From positions 1-56,610 of the forward strand of contig JAPSJS010000017.1 in NCBI GenBank assembly GCA_031178065.1: DNA of 56,610 nucleotides, written 5' to 3'. Made by a program: the position numbers and the translations under genes. Shown one piece after another: positions 35,537 to 45,002 of the stretch. The DNA is from Altererythrobacter sp. (GTDB taxonomy: Bacteria; Pseudomonadota; Alphaproteobacteria; Sphingomonadales; Sphingomonadaceae). The notes under the pieces are model-generated. The model was not told where the DNA came from. It did no database searches and saw only the letters and a list, made by a program, of their open reading frames with translations. Position 1 is the stretch's first letter, and every line of letters begins with the position of its first letter.

Positions 35537-36913
35537 ATGGCATCCCACCCCAACACCACGATTCCCGGCCAGAAGAAGGTCGGCATGGTCAGCCTCGGCT
35601 GCCCCAAGGCGCTCGTCGACAGCGAACGCATCCTCACGCGCTTGCGCGCCGACGGCTACGCGATGAGCCCCGACTATGCCGGGGCCGACGTCGTGCTGGT
35701 CAACACCTGCGGCTTCCTCGACAGCGCGAAGGAAGAAAGCCTGGCTGCGATCGGCGAGGCGATCGCGGAGAACGGCCGCGTGATCGTGACCGGCTGCATG
35801 GGCGAGGAAGCGGACGCGATCCGCGCCGCGCATCCCGCCGTGCTCGCGGTCACCGGCGCGCATCAATACGAGCAGGTGGTCGAGGAAGTGCACCGGGCAG
35901 CCCCGCCGAGCCAGGGGCCGTTCGTCGACCTGATCCCCCAGCCCGACGTGAAGCTCACGCCGCGCCACTACAGCTATCTGAAGATCTCCGAGGGGTGCAA
36001 TCACTCCTGCGCCTTCTGCATCATCCCGCAGCTTCGCGGGAAACTCGCCAGCCGCCGGATCGACGCGGTGCTGCGCGAGGCGGAGAAGCTCGTGGCGGCG
36101 GGCACGAAGGAGCTGCTGGTCATCAGCCAGGACACCTCGGCCTACGGCGTCGATATCCGGCACGAGAGCCGCGAGTGGCATGGCCGCGCGGTTCGGGCGC
36201 ACATGACCGACCTCGCCCGCGAGCTCGGCACCCTGCGCACGCCGGAGGGCGAGGTGCCGTGGGTGCGGCTGCATTACGTCTATCCCTATCCGCACGTCGA
36301 CGCGGTGATTCCGCTGATGGCGGAGGGGCTGCTGACGCCCTACCTCGACATCCCGTTCCAGCACGCGAGCCCGAAAGTGCTGAAAGCGATGAAGCGCCCG
36401 GCGAACGAGGCGAAAGTGCTCGAGCGTCTGAAGTCCTGGCGTGCGATCGCGCCCGACATGACCATCCGCTCGAGCTTCGTGGTCGGCTTCCCCGGCGAGA
36501 CCGAGGAGGACTTCCGCTACCTGCTCGACTGGCTCGAGGAAGCGCAACTCGACCGCGTCGGCGCCTTCCGCTTCGAGCCGGTCGAGGGCGCTGCGGCCAA
36601 CGCCCTGCCCGACCCGGTGCCCGAAGCGGTCAAGGAAGAGCGCTACGCCCGGCTGATGGAAGTGACCGAGCGGATCAGCGCGGCCAAGCTCGCCGCCAAG
36701 GTCGGTCGCACGCTGCCGGCCATCATCGATGAAGTCGGCGAGCCCGATGAAGACGGCGATCTCGGCGCCACCGGCCGCAGCCAGGCCGATGCGCCCGAGA
36801 TCGACGGTCAGGTCTTCCTGCGCAACGTGCCCGAAACGCTCCGGCCCGGCGACTTCGTCGAGGCGCTGATCGAGGAAGCCGACGCGCACGATCTCTACGG
36901 GGTGCCCGCCTGA
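35537..36913 (+). CDS. rimO: Ribosomal protein S12 methylthiotransferase RimO
   Basis: Radical SAM enzyme that adds a methylthio group to an Asp of ribosomal protein S12. The 458-residue protein has the N-terminal domain with [12 protein letters not shown] and [14 protein letters not shown], the radical SAM cluster motif [18 protein letters not shown], and a C-terminal TRAM domain (about 385-450). The cluster-binding cysteines CxxxCxxC are all present. No strong Shine-Dalgarno; TAGGGC lies 10 bases before the ATG. Confidence 0.97.
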   Translation: MASHPNTTIPGQKKVGMVSLGCPKALVDSERILTRLRADGYAMSPDYAGADVVLVNTCGFLDSAKEESLAAIGEAIAENGRVIVTGCMGEEADAIRAAHPAVLAVTGAHQYEQVVEEVHRAAPPSQGPFVDLIPQPDVKLTPRHYSYLKISEGCNHSCAFCIIPQLRGKLASRRIDAVLREAEKLVAAGTKELLVISQDTSAYGVDIRHESREWHGRAVRAHMTDLARELGTLRTPEGEVPWVRLHYVYPYPHVDAVIPLMAEGLLTPYLDIPFQHASPKVLKAMKRPANEAKVLERLKSWRAIAPDMTIRSSFVVGFPGETEEDFRYLLDWLEEAQLDRVGAFRFEPVEGAAANALPDPVPEAVKEERYARLMEVTERISAAKLAAKVGRTLPAIIDEVGEPDEDGDLGATGRSQADAPEIDGQVFLRNVPETLRPGDFVEALIEEADAHDLYGVPA

Positions 36914-36988
36914 CCTGTTGACACCTGTGACACGCCGGAACGGCTGAATTTCGCGGTTTTCGGCCTGTTCGTGCGGCAAAAGTCACAT

Positions 36989-37140
36989 CTAGCTGCGACC
37001 TCCGCGGGGGTTTTGTTCACGTAACACATGCGGGTGCGCAAACCTAAAGGAGCGCCCCATCCGGGGCTGCGAATCGGCGGTGTGAAAGAGCCGATGCGAA
37101 GCTAGCAAGCATGTGGCATGTAGGAAAATCGTTTGCTTGC
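36989..37140 (+). ncRNA. Candidate structured RNA or leader before the restriction-modification gene
   Basis: CTAGCT (36989-36994) pairs with AGCTAG (37100-37105), closing a 117-base unit. Inside it are the hairpins TGCG-GGTG-CGCA (37029-37040), GCCCC-ATCC-GGGGC (37054-37067) and ATCGGC...GCCGAT (37073-37095). A further pair GCAAGCA/TGCTTGC lies at 37105-37140. A weak terminator-like stem with a T-run (36998-37014) may end rimO transcription. No known riboswitch family was recognised. The pairing was done by eye. Confidence 0.35.
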
Positions 37141-37171
37141 CCGGCGCCGCGCGGGCGCTAGAACGGCGGGC

Positions 37172-40100
37172 ATGACGGGGGAAATTCACGAACATCTGAA
37201 ACGCTACGCGGCGCGCATACGCGAGCAGTTGCGCGCCAATCCCGACGCGATCGAGCCGGCCCTGGCGCCCGCGTTTCAGGAGTTGGTGGAACGACTGCTG
37301 CCGGCGCTTCCGGCGGTCGAGCCGCTGACCGTCTCTCCCGAGTTCCGCCGCGAAGGCGTGGGCCGGCCGGACATTGCGCTCGTACGCCCCGGCCAGCCCG
37401 CCCGCGCGTTTATTGAGTTGAAGGCGCCCACAAAGCCCGCGTCGCCGAAGCGGTGGCGCAGCCCGCATGACAAGCGGCAATACGAACGGCTGCAAGAGCT
37501 CGCCCACTGGTCCGCCAGTAATTTCGCGGAATTTCACCTGTTCAATCGCGAGACCTTGCAGGGCCACGCCCTCATCGTGCCGGAAGGGGCGCTCGCACCC
37601 GATACGCTGGACCGGGTTGCGGATGGGCTGATCGACGACCACGACCCTTCCCGCTTTGCCGGCCTGCTCGCCGAACTGGCCCGCGCACCGCAGCCCACGG
37701 CCGGAAACGCCGAGCAGCTTGCCAAGCTGCTCGCCCATTCGGCGCGCATCGTGAAGAGTGCGGTGCGCGAGCGGGTCGCGCAGCTCCACATCGAGAAGGA
37801 TCGCAACGATCCGCTGATGCTGGTGCGGCAGACCTACCGCAACGTGCTTTACGCCCATCCCGAGGCTGGCGGATACTCATCTGCGGACTTCGACGAACTG
37901 TTCTCCTCCGCCTTCGCGCAGACGCTGGCTTTCGGGCTGCTGCTGGTGCGCGAGCATCTCGCCAATACGGAGACCGAGGAGGAGAAACGCAAGGTCGGCC
38001 CTGACGCGGCGCAGCACATGCCCGACGAACACCCGCTGATGAAGGGTACGCTGGAAGCCATCAGCCATCCGCGCGTGATCGATTCGATCGGCATCGGGTT
38101 CGAGGTGATGCGCGATACCGTGAACGGCTTCGACCCGACGATCCTCGCGCCCCGCCGCGACGGCCGCGATCCGATCCTCTATTTCTACGAGGATTTCCTG
38201 AGCGTGTTCGACCCCGCCGCGCGCGAGCGCTACGGCGTCTATTACACCCCGCTGCAGGTGGTGCGCTTCATGGTCGGCGCGCTCGACCGGGTGCTGCGCG
38301 AGGATCTCGGCAAGAAGGGCCTCCATGACAGCGACGTGACGATCCTCGATCCGGCGACGGGCACAGGCACGTTCCTGCTCGGCATAGCGGAGCGCGTGCG
38401 CGAGCGGGTGATGGAGGAGGAGGGCGGCCCCGCCGCCGGCATGGCGCTGAAGAACCTCGCCGGCCGCATGTTCGGTTTCGAGCTGCTGATCGGCCCCTAC
38501 GCGGTGGCGCACTACCGGCTGCACCACGCCCTCGCGCACCGCCCGCCGGACGATGGGGAGGACGCACCGCAGCCGGTCGACCTGCCGCGTCTGGGCATCT
38601 ATCTCACCGATACGCTCAGCCGGCCCGACGCGGTCACGCCGATGGGCCGGCTGGGCATCCAGGGCATTCCCATCGACGAGGAGCGCGAGCGCGCTAACGA
38701 GATCAAGACACGCGAGCGGATTCTCGCGATCATCGGCAACCCGCCCTACAAGCGGCTGGAGGAGGGCGAGGACGAAACGCTGGTCGGCCGCTGGATGAAC
38801 GAGGAGGTCTGGACCGACCTCAAGCAGCCGGTGCGCGATGCCGGAAAGGGCGGCCAGCTCAACACTTTTCCCGAATTCTCGGTCGCCTTCTGGCGGTGGG
38901 CGATCTGGAAGCTGTTCGAGGCCGAGAACGCGCCGCAGAAGGGGGTGATCGCCTTCATCACCAACCGCAAATATCTGACCGGCTGGCCCTATGCGGGCCT
39001 GCGCAAGATGATGCGCGAGCGCTTCGACCGGCTGGAGATCATCGATCTGCGGGGCGATGTGCGCGCCGGGGTGCGCGGGAACGTCGAACGGGATCAGGGC
39101 GTGTTCAATATCCAGGTCGGCACGGCGATCTGCGTGGCCGTCGCGGACGGCAGCAAGGCTGAAGGCGAGCTGGCGGAGGTGCTCTATGCAGACAGTTGGG
39201 AGAAGGGCGTTTTCAGCAAGCTAGCTAAGTTAAATTGGCTGGAAGGCGATGCGGACACCGGGAGAGTTGACTCTCCAATGAGTATCGAACGAGGGGCTTT
39301 GGCCGATTTTCGAGCTGACCCATTTCAGAATGGCGCATGGGTCTCGATGACCGATGTTTTCGAATTTCGATCCAGCGGCCTCCAAACGAAGAGAGACAGC
39401 TTCGTTTATGCAGCGACGGACGCGCAACTCGTTCGGCGTATCGAATCATTCCTCAACGGGTCCGCCACAGATGCAAAAGCATCATTTCACGATTCCCGGG
39501 ATCGAAAGTGGAACGACGCGTTTAACGCGCCGTTTGAAAGCACCGCAGTGATGAAGGCGGCATATCGCCCGCTCGATGTTCGCGTCCTCTATAACCACCG
39601 AAAATATGGAGATTTTCTCCGGCCCGCGCTTCAATCCGCATGGGGTGCTAAGAACTCGACGCTCTATACCATGCCGCTCGGAGTGGGGCTTGGTCCCGCC
39701 ATCTGGTGCCACGGACTGTTACCCGACTATCACGCCTTTCGCGGAAGCTACGGCGGCTACGCCTTCCCGCTATACGACCGGCGCAACGGTGAAGATGCGC
39801 ACAACTTCAACCCCGCAATCCTCACCGCCCTCGCCGAAGCCTACGGCGAGCCGGTCGCGCCCGAGGACCTGTTCGACGCCGTTCTCGCACTGCTCTCCGC
39901 GACCTCTTACACGGTGCGGTTCGCCGAGGACCTCGAAGATACGTTCCCGCACATCCCCTTCCCCGCCGACCCGGCGCTGTTCAAGCAGGCCGCGCGGATC
40001 GGCAGGGAGATACGCGAACTCGAAACCTTCGCGCGCGAACCCGCCGCCGAATTCAGGCCGAAGGACTTCTGCCGCCTGCGGTCCGAGCCCGTCGGTCCCG

Positions 40101-40411
40101 TGGACCTGCACGAGGGGGAAGGCGGGACCTGGTATTTCTGCGCGGACGAGACCGGGCGCTTCGACGGGCTGCCGCCGCGCGTATGGCAGTTCGCCGTCAG
40201 CGGCTACCGCGTGCTCAAGCGCTGGGCCGAGGCGCGCGAGGGGCTTCCTGCCGCTGAATACTGGCCGCAGTTCCGCGATGTGGCGGCGCGTATCAACGAA
40301 CTTCTCCACCGCTTCGACGAGGTCGATCTTGTCTTGGACGAAGTGCTTGCCGATACTCTGAGCCGTGAAGAGCTGGGCTTCGAAGACGAGCCCCGCGATG
40401 GAAGCGAGTAG
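37172..40411 (+). CDS. Single-chain restriction-modification enzyme, type ISP/IIG-like
   Basis: The 1079-residue protein combines a PD-(D/E)xK nuclease (GRPDIALV with Asp67, FIELKAPTKP with Glu82/Lys84), an N6-adenine methyltransferase (VTILDPATGTGTFLLGI near 390, IIGNPPY near 523) and a C-terminal recognition domain of the type ISP kind (YRPLDVRVLYNHRKYGDFLRPAL, LPDYHAFRGSYGGYAFPLYDRR). The RecA-like helicase of true type ISP enzymes (about 1500 residues) is missing, so it should cut without translocation. Bases about 39,190-39,760, coding for part of the recognition domain, are clearly less G+C-rich than the flanks, suggesting exchange. The ATG is preceded by GCTAGA but not by a Shine-Dalgarno; a TTG at 37133 is a less likely start. 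Confidence 0.9.
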   Translation: MTGEIHEHLKRYAARIREQLRANPDAIEPALAPAFQELVERLLPALPAVEPLTVSPEFRREGVGRPDIALVRPGQPARAFIELKAPTKPASPKRWRSPHDKRQYERLQELAHWSASNFAEFHLFNRETLQGHALIVPEGALAPDTLDRVADGLIDDHDPSRFAGLLAELARAPQPTAGNAEQLAKLLAHSARIVKSAVRERVAQLHIEKDRNDPLMLVRQTYRNVLYAHPEAGGYSSADFDELFSSAFAQTLAFGLLLVREHLANTETEEEKRKVGPDAAQHMPDEHPLMKGTLEAISHPRVIDSIGIGFEVMRDTVNGFDPTILAPRRDGRDPILYFYEDFLSVFDPAARERYGVYYTPLQVVRFMVGALDRVLREDLGKKGLHDSDVTILDPATGTGTFLLGIAERVRERVMEEEGGPAAGMALKNLAGRMFGFELLIGPYAVAHYRLHHALAHRPPDDGEDAPQPVDLPRLGIYLTDTLSRPDAVTPMGRLGIQGIPIDEERERANEIKTRERILAIIGNPPYKRLEEGEDETLVGRWMNEEVWTDLKQPVRDAGKGGQLNTFPEFSVAFWRWAIWKLFEAENAPQKGVIAFITNRKYLTGWPYAGLRKMMRERFDRLEIIDLRGDVRAGVRGNVERDQGVFNIQVGTAICVAVADGSKAEGELAEVLYADSWEKGVFSKLAKLNWLEGDADTGRVDSPMSIERGALADFRADPFQNGAWVSMTDVFEFRSSGLQTKRDSFVYAATDAQLVRRIESFLNGSATDAKASFHDSRDRKWNDAFNAPFESTAVMKAAYRPLDVRVLYNHRKYGDFLRPALQSAWGAKNSTLYTMPLGVGLGPAIWCHGLLPDYHAFRGSYGGYAFPLYDRRNGEDAHNFNPAILTALAEAYGEPVAPEDLFDAVLALLSATSYTVRFAEDLEDTFPHIPFPADPALFKQAARIGREIRELETFAREPAAEFRPKDFCRLRSEPVGPVDLHEGEGGTWYFCADETGRFDGLPPRVWQFAVSGYRVLKRWAEAREGLPAAEYWPQFRDVAARINELLHRFDEVDLVLDEVLADTLSREELGFEDEPRDGSE

Positions 40412-40419
40412 CGAGCAAG

Positions 40420-40740
40420 GTGGCGGACCTTTTCGGCGATAATCCACCCGGGGACGGGCCGCACGGCGGCGGGCAGTTGAGTATGTTCGGCGATGGCGAG
40501 GGGCGCATGCCGCATGCCCGCCAGCCCGACATCACGCCCGATCCCGACCGCGTGCGCCGGCGCCTCCACGCCGTGCTCGAACGCGCGCGCGCCGCGCCGG
40601 ACAAGCCGTGGCCGGAAAAGAAGCAGCGCGTGTGGCAGATCGTCTTCCCCAACATGGCCAAGTGGCTGCCGGAGGAGGAGGCGGAACAGCTCCGCTTCGA
40701 GTTCGCGCAGGAGATCGAGCGGCTCAAGCTGGCCGCCTGA
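40420..40740 (+). CDS. Small conserved-looking protein after the restriction-modification gene
   Basis: Starts with GTG 8 bases after the previous stop and encodes 106 residues. The N-terminal third is glycine-rich and disordered-looking (DLFGDNPPGDGPHGGGQLSM); the rest is helical and charged, with DPDRVRRRLHAVLERARAAP and EKKQRVWQIVFPNMAKWLPE. No domain is recognised. Its tight spacing suggests co-transcription with the restriction-modification gene, though similar small proteins occur widely in alphaproteobacteria without such neighbours. Confidence 0.7.
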   Translation: MADLFGDNPPGDGPHGGGQLSMFGDGEGRMPHARQPDITPDPDRVRRRLHAVLERARAAPDKPWPEKKQRVWQIVFPNMAKWLPEEEAEQLRFEFAQEIERLKLAA

Positions 40741-40754
40741 CCGCGCGCCGCGCC

Positions 40755-40838
40755 GTCATCCCCGCGAAAGCTGGGATGATGGAAGTGTGTTGCTGGATGG
40801 GACAGACGAGCGCCGGCGCCGGCATCCAGGCCACAGCC
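40755..40838. repeat. Intergenic repeat of the GTCATCCCCGCGAAAGC type
   Basis: GTCATCCCCGCGAAAGCTGG at 40755 onward and GGCATCCAGG near its end are the common words of dispersed intergenic repeats in sphingomonads. It lies between the small gene and the Fur-controlled operon and may help terminate the former. Confidence 0.4.
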
Positions 40839-40853
40839 CTCCGCGCCCTTATT

Positions 40854-40872
40854 GCAAATGACTATCATTGAC
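40854..40872. promoter_or_regulatory. Fur box
   Basis: GCAAATGACTATCATTGAC matches 13 of 19 positions of the classical GATAATGATAATCATTATC. It lies 16 bases before CATAGG (40889-40894), a likely -10 element, and so covers the -35 region. This predicts iron-dependent repression of the downstream PepSY/receptor operon. Confidence 0.75.
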
Positions 40873-40903
40873 CTTCGCCGCCGCGCCGCATAGGCGGCGG
40901 CGC

Positions 40904-42055
40904 ATGCGTCGTAGCACCATCCGTGCCTGGTACCTGGTTCACAAGTGGAGCAGCATCGTGCCCACGGTGTTCCTGCTCATGCTGTGCGTGACCGGGCTGC
41001 CGCTGATCTTCCATGACGAGATCGAGGCGCTGGAAGGAGTCGATTACGAGACCGCCCTGCCCGGTGCGCCCTCGGCGGAGAGCGGGGTGCCGCTCGACAC
41101 GATGCTCGAAACCGCGCTGGCCGAGCGGCCGGGCGAAGTGCCGCTGTTCATGGCCTTCAGCCAGGAAAGCCCGCTGCTGACCGTCACCACCGGCCCGACG
41201 CCCGATGCGGCGGGCGAGGACATGACGCTGCTGTTCTTCGACCGCGCGACCGGCGAATCGCTCGGGCCCGCGCCGGGCGGCGGGGTGATGGACTTCCTCC
41301 TCCAGCTTCACACCGACATGTTCCTCGGCCAGCCGGGCATGTGGCTGCTCGGGGTGATGGGTGCGCTGTTCATCGTCGCACTGATCTCGGGCACGGTGCT
41401 CTACGCGCCGTTCATGCGGCGGCTGCGGTTCGGCACGCTGCGGATGGACCGCAGCCGCCGCGTCGGGCGGCTCGACCAGCACAATCTCGGCGGCATCGTG
41501 ATCCTCGCCTGGGCACTGGTCGTCGGCGGCACAGGCGTGATCAACGCCTTCGCCGATCCGCTGACCGACGCCTGGCGCGAGGGCGAGCTCGCCGCGATGA
41601 CCGCCGAGCATGGCGGCGCCGAGGTCGCGCCGGCCGACTACGGCTCGCTCGACGCCGCGATGGCCGAGGCGCAGGCCGTGCTGCCCGGCCGCAGCCCACA
41701 GTTCATCGCCTTCCCCGGCGGCGGCTGGAGCACCGCGCGCCACTACGCCATGTTCTTCCAGGGGGACCGGCCGCTGACCGAGCACCTGCTCACCCCCGCG
41801 CTGATCGATGCCGCAAGCGGCGAGCTGGTCGATGCGCGCGCCATGCCCGCGCTCAATCAGGCGCTGATGATGTCCAAGCCGCTCCACTTCGGTGACTACG
41901 GCGGGCTGCCGCTCAAGATCGTCTGGGCACTACTGACGCTGGCGACGATCTGGGTGCTGTGGACCGGTGTGCTGCTGTGGTGGCGCCGCAGCCCCGGCGC
42001 GATCGAGCGGCGCGTGGCGGAGATCCACGGCGGCGGGGAAGGCCAGTTCGCGTGA
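40904..42055 (+). CDS. PepSY-associated transmembrane protein (iron-uptake linked reductase type)
   Basis: Start MRRSTIRAWYLVHKWSSIVP at 40904; a TTG in the Fur box is not a credible start. The 383-residue inner-membrane protein has four membrane segments, with conserved histidines near the first (LVHKWSS), in LQLHTDMFLG, in LDQHNLGG and in KPLHFGDYGG, the usual pattern of the PepSY-associated TM family (possible haem ligands). Such proteins accompany siderophore receptors and may reduce ferric siderophores. The Fur box upstream supports an iron role. No Shine-Dalgarno; CATAGG ends 9 bases before the ATG, suggesting a leaderless transcript. Confidence 0.9.
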   Translation: MRRSTIRAWYLVHKWSSIVPTVFLLMLCVTGLPLIFHDEIEALEGVDYETALPGAPSAESGVPLDTMLETALAERPGEVPLFMAFSQESPLLTVTTGPTPDAAGEDMTLLFFDRATGESLGPAPGGGVMDFLLQLHTDMFLGQPGMWLLGVMGALFIVALISGTVLYAPFMRRLRFGTLRMDRSRRVGRLDQHNLGGIVILAWALVVGGTGVINAFADPLTDAWREGELAAMTAEHGGAEVAPADYGSLDAAMAEAQAVLPGRSPQFIAFPGGGWSTARHYAMFFQGDRPLTEHLLTPALIDAASGELVDARAMPALNQALMMSKPLHFGDYGGLPLKIVWALLTLATIWVLWTGVLLWWRRSPGAIERRVAEIHGGGEGQFA

Positions 42056-42276
42056 AGCCGCAGCCCGCCCCCCGGCGCCATACCCGGCGAGGTTTCGCGC
42101 ATGTTTTCGCGCTGCCGCTGGCGCTGTTCGCCGCGAGTCTCGCCGGTCTCGTCCTCGGCCTCACGGGCGAGGGCGCGCCCGATGTCCTCGCCTGGACCCT
42201 GCTCTTGCTTCCTGTTCTCGCGGTCGCCGTCGCCTGGCGGCGGCGCAGCCGCCCTTCCCCGCAAAGAAAGATCTGA
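42052..42276 (+). CDS. Small two-helix membrane protein
   Basis: GTG start overlaps the previous stop (GTGA). The 74 residues hold two hydrophobic segments (FALPLALFAASLAGLVLG and VLAWTLLLLPVLAVAVAW) and a basic C-terminus. The receptor ATG follows one base after its stop, so three genes are packed in one operon. No family recognised beyond being a typical companion of PepSY proteins; perhaps an assembly or stability factor. Confidence 0.75.
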   Translation: MKPQPAPRRHTRRGFAHVFALPLALFAASLAGLVLGLTGEGAPDVLAWTLLLLPVLAVAVAWRRRSRPSPQRKI

Positions 42277-42277
42277 C

Positions 42278-44413
42278 ATGACCGCTCGCTACGCCATCAC
42301 GGCTTCCGCCCTCGCGCTTGCCGCAGCCGCGCCCGCTTTCGCGCAGGAGAGCCCACCGGAAAGCGCGAACGACATCGTCGTCACGGCGCAGCGGGAGAAC
42401 GCGACCGAGATAACCAATGGCGGCGATGCCGGCGTGCTGGGCAACAAACATGCGGCGGACCTTGCCTTCTCGATCCGCAGCTTCGACGAATCGCTGATCC
42501 TCAACCAGCAGCCGCTGACGCTGGGCGAAGTGCTCGACAACGATCCGACGGTGCGCTCGACTTACGGCTTCGGCAACGCGGCCGAGCTGTTCGTGATCCG
42601 CGGCTTCGCGCTGTTCGGTGACGACGTGGGCGTGAACGGCCTCTACGGCGTGGCCCCGCGCCAGATCGTCGCGCCCGAGCTCTACGACAGCGTGCAGGTG
42701 CTGAACGGCGCGAGCGCCTTCCTCAACGGTGCGGCGCCGGGCGGGTCATCGCTCGGCGGGTCGGTCAATCTCAAGCTCAAGCGCGCCGGGTTCGATCCGC
42801 TGACGCGCGCGACGCTAGGCTACACCTCGGGCGCGCACTTCGGAGGCAGCTTCGACGTGTCGCGCCGGTTCGGGGCAAACGGCGAGTGGGGTCTGCGCGT
42901 CAACGGCGCCTACCGCGATGGCGAGACCTCGATCGACCGGGAGGACCGGCGGACGCAGGTGATTGGCGGCGCGTTCGACTACGACGGCGGCAATTTCCGC
43001 GCGGCGCTGGACCTTGCCTATCAGGAGGTGCGGATCGACGGCCTGCGGCCGAAGGTTACGCTTGGCGACGGCGTTACCGCGATTCCCGCTGTGCCCGAGG
43101 CCGACGCCAACCAGGCGCAGGACTACACATATACCGAGATGCGCGACGTGTTCGGCACGCTCAGTCTCGAATGGGACATCGCCGACAACGCGCTGCTCTA
43201 TGCCCGGGCCGGCGCGCGCGACGGGCGTGAGGACGGGAACTACGGCGGCATCACCCTGACCAACGCGGCGACCGGCGATGGTTTCGACGATTCGCTGATC
43301 GTGCCGCGTACCGACAACAACGAGGCGGCCGAGGCCGGGCTGCGCGTGAATCTGGGCGAGACGATTACGCACGAGTTCAACTTCGGCGGCAGCATAAATT
43401 GGCAGACCAACCGTAACGCCTTCGACTTCCGCGACGAGTTCGCGGCCAATCTCTACGATTTCGAGCCGATGCCGCTGCCACCTTCGACCGTCGCCCCGTG
43501 GAACCCGGGCGGCGATCTCGACGATCCCTTCCCGCGGGTGAAGAGCCGCCTGTGGAGCGCCTTCGCGTCCGATACGATCGGGCTGTGGGACGATAGCCTG
43601 CTGATCACCGGCGGCCTGCGGCTGCAGGCGATCCGTATCGATAGCTACAGCGCGGCCGATGGCCAGCTCGAAGCAAGCTATGACGAAGACGCGATCACGC
43701 CGGTGGTCGGCGTGGTGTTCAAGCCGCTGCCCTATGTCTCGCTCTACGCAAACCGGATCGAGGCGTTGCAGCAGGGACCGAACGTGCCGCTCGACGACAG
43801 CCTCGAGAACCGGGGCACGGTGCTCGCCCCGCGCAAGTCCACGCAATACGAGGCGGGCGCCAAGCTCGCGCTCGGTCGCTTCCTTTATGCCGGTCTCGCC
43901 TTCTATCAGATCGAGCGCCCCGGCGAGGGAGTGATCGAAAATTCCGACGGCACCGAGCGCTACGGCTATATCGGCGATCAGCGCCATCGCGGGATCGAGC
44001 TCACGCTGAACGGCGAGCCGGTCGAGGGACTGCGGCTGATCGCGGGCCTCTCCACGATCGACGCCGAGCTCGACACCGGCTCCGAAGTCGCCGGTGTCCC
44101 CGGCTTCACCGCCAACGCAAACGTCGAATGGGACCTGCCCTTCGTCCAGGGCCTCACGCTGACCGGGCGCATGACCCATACCGGCGAACAGTGGGTCAAC
44201 ACCGCGAATACGCTGCGGCTCGACGACTGGACCGTGTTCGACCTCGGCGCACGCTATGTCTTCGCGGCGGGCGGCAAGCCGGTGACCCTGCGCCTGACCG
44301 TCGATAACGTCGCCAACCAGCGCTACTGGGCTTCGGCCTTCGACGCGTTCGAATCCGCCCTGCTGCAGGGCCGGCCGCGCACGGTGAACGCTTCGGTCTC
44401 GGTCGACTTCTAG
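42278..44413 (+). CDS. TonB-dependent siderophore receptor
   Basis: The start at 42278 gives a 711-residue precursor with signal peptide MTARYAITASALALAAAAPA ending FAQ. NDIVVTAQREN is the TonB box/plug start, and VLDNDPTVRSTYGFGNAAELFVIRGF and VQVLNGASAFLNGAAPGGSSLGGSV match the FhuE/FpvA-type siderophore receptors. The barrel ends VNASVSVDF. It is the third gene of the Fur-regulated operon, which fits ferric-siderophore import. The ligand is not predictable. An earlier in-frame ATG (42101) lies inside the preceding gene and is rejected. Confidence 0.93.
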   Translation: MTARYAITASALALAAAAPAFAQESPPESANDIVVTAQRENATEITNGGDAGVLGNKHAADLAFSIRSFDESLILNQQPLTLGEVLDNDPTVRSTYGFGNAAELFVIRGFALFGDDVGVNGLYGVAPRQIVAPELYDSVQVLNGASAFLNGAAPGGSSLGGSVNLKLKRAGFDPLTRATLGYTSGAHFGGSFDVSRRFGANGEWGLRVNGAYRDGETSIDREDRRTQVIGGAFDYDGGNFRAALDLAYQEVRIDGLRPKVTLGDGVTAIPAVPEADANQAQDYTYTEMRDVFGTLSLEWDIADNALLYARAGARDGREDGNYGGITLTNAATGDGFDDSLIVPRTDNNEAAEAGLRVNLGETITHEFNFGGSINWQTNRNAFDFRDEFAANLYDFEPMPLPPSTVAPWNPGGDLDDPFPRVKSRLWSAFASDTIGLWDDSLLITGGLRLQAIRIDSYSAADGQLEASYDEDAITPVVGVVFKPLPYVSLYANRIEALQQGPNVPLDDSLENRGTVLAPRKSTQYEAGAKLALGRFLYAGLAFYQIERPGEGVIENSDGTERYGYIGDQRHRGIELTLNGEPVEGLRLIAGLSTIDAELDTGSEVAGVPGFTANANVEWDLPFVQGLTLTGRMTHTGEQWVNTANTLRLDDWTVFDLGARYVFAAGGKPVTLRLTVDNVANQRYWASAFDAFESALLQGRPRTVNASVSVDF

Positions 44414-44423
44414 CGCCCGAACC

Positions 44424-45002
44424 TCAACGCAAGGTCCGCAGCGTCAGCGAGCGGCGCGTGACGGCCATGGGGGCGATCGAATGCTCCCATGCCTCGCGCG
44501 CCTCGCCGCTCAGCAGGTAGAGCGAGCGCGGCGGCAGTTCGATGCTGCGGCGCTCGAACCCCTGCGCCGTGCGGCGCCGCAAGCGGAGCACGGCCGGGGC
44601 GGACAGCGAGAGGCCCAGCACTTCGCCGTATTGCGGCCGGTCGCGGTGCCAGCCGATGCCCGCGCCGGGATCGTAGCGGGTCAGCAGCGCCTGGACGAAC
44701 GCTCGCGGATCGCGGCCGGCGAGCGGTGCGAGACGCGCCCGCTTGGCTTCGATCCACTCGGGCAGCGGCGGCGCCTCGGCCACCCTGCCGCGCTGGTAGT
44801 CGTAGGCCGAGCCGTAGTTGGCCGTCAGCCGCTTGCCGCGCCACTGGCCGAACTGGAACGGCTCCAGCGGCGCCGCGTCGATCCGCGCTTCGAGTGCGCG
44901 TTCCTCCTCGGCGGAAACCGCATCCTCGATCAGCAGCATGCCGGGCACCGGCGGTGCCACGGCCTGTCCTTCGGGGGCGAAGAGGTCGCGCTGGAAACCC
45001 AT
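44424..45002 (-). CDS. alkB: AlkB family 2-oxoglutarate/Fe(II) dioxygenase
   Basis: Repairs alkylated bases in DNA/RNA by oxidative demethylation. The 192-residue protein has the iron-binding HxD in GWHRDRPQYGEVLGLSLS, the distal His in WEHSI, and the RxxxxxR-like end RRSLTLRTLR that binds 2-oxoglutarate. PLEPFQFGQWRGKRLTANYG is a family nucleotide-recognition segment. Start 45002 lies in a 24-bp near-palindrome that also contains the start of yjbQ. The open frame continues far upstream but only as a shadow of other genes. Confidence 0.93.
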   Translation of the reverse strand: MGFQRDLFAPEGQAVAPPVPGMLLIEDAVSAEEERALEARIDAAPLEPFQFGQWRGKRLTANYGSAYDYQRGRVAEAPPLPEWIEAKRARLAPLAGRDPRAFVQALLTRYDPGAGIGWHRDRPQYGEVLGLSLSAPAVLRLRRRTAQGFERRSIELPPRSLYLLSGEAREAWEHSIAPMAVTRRSLTLRTLR

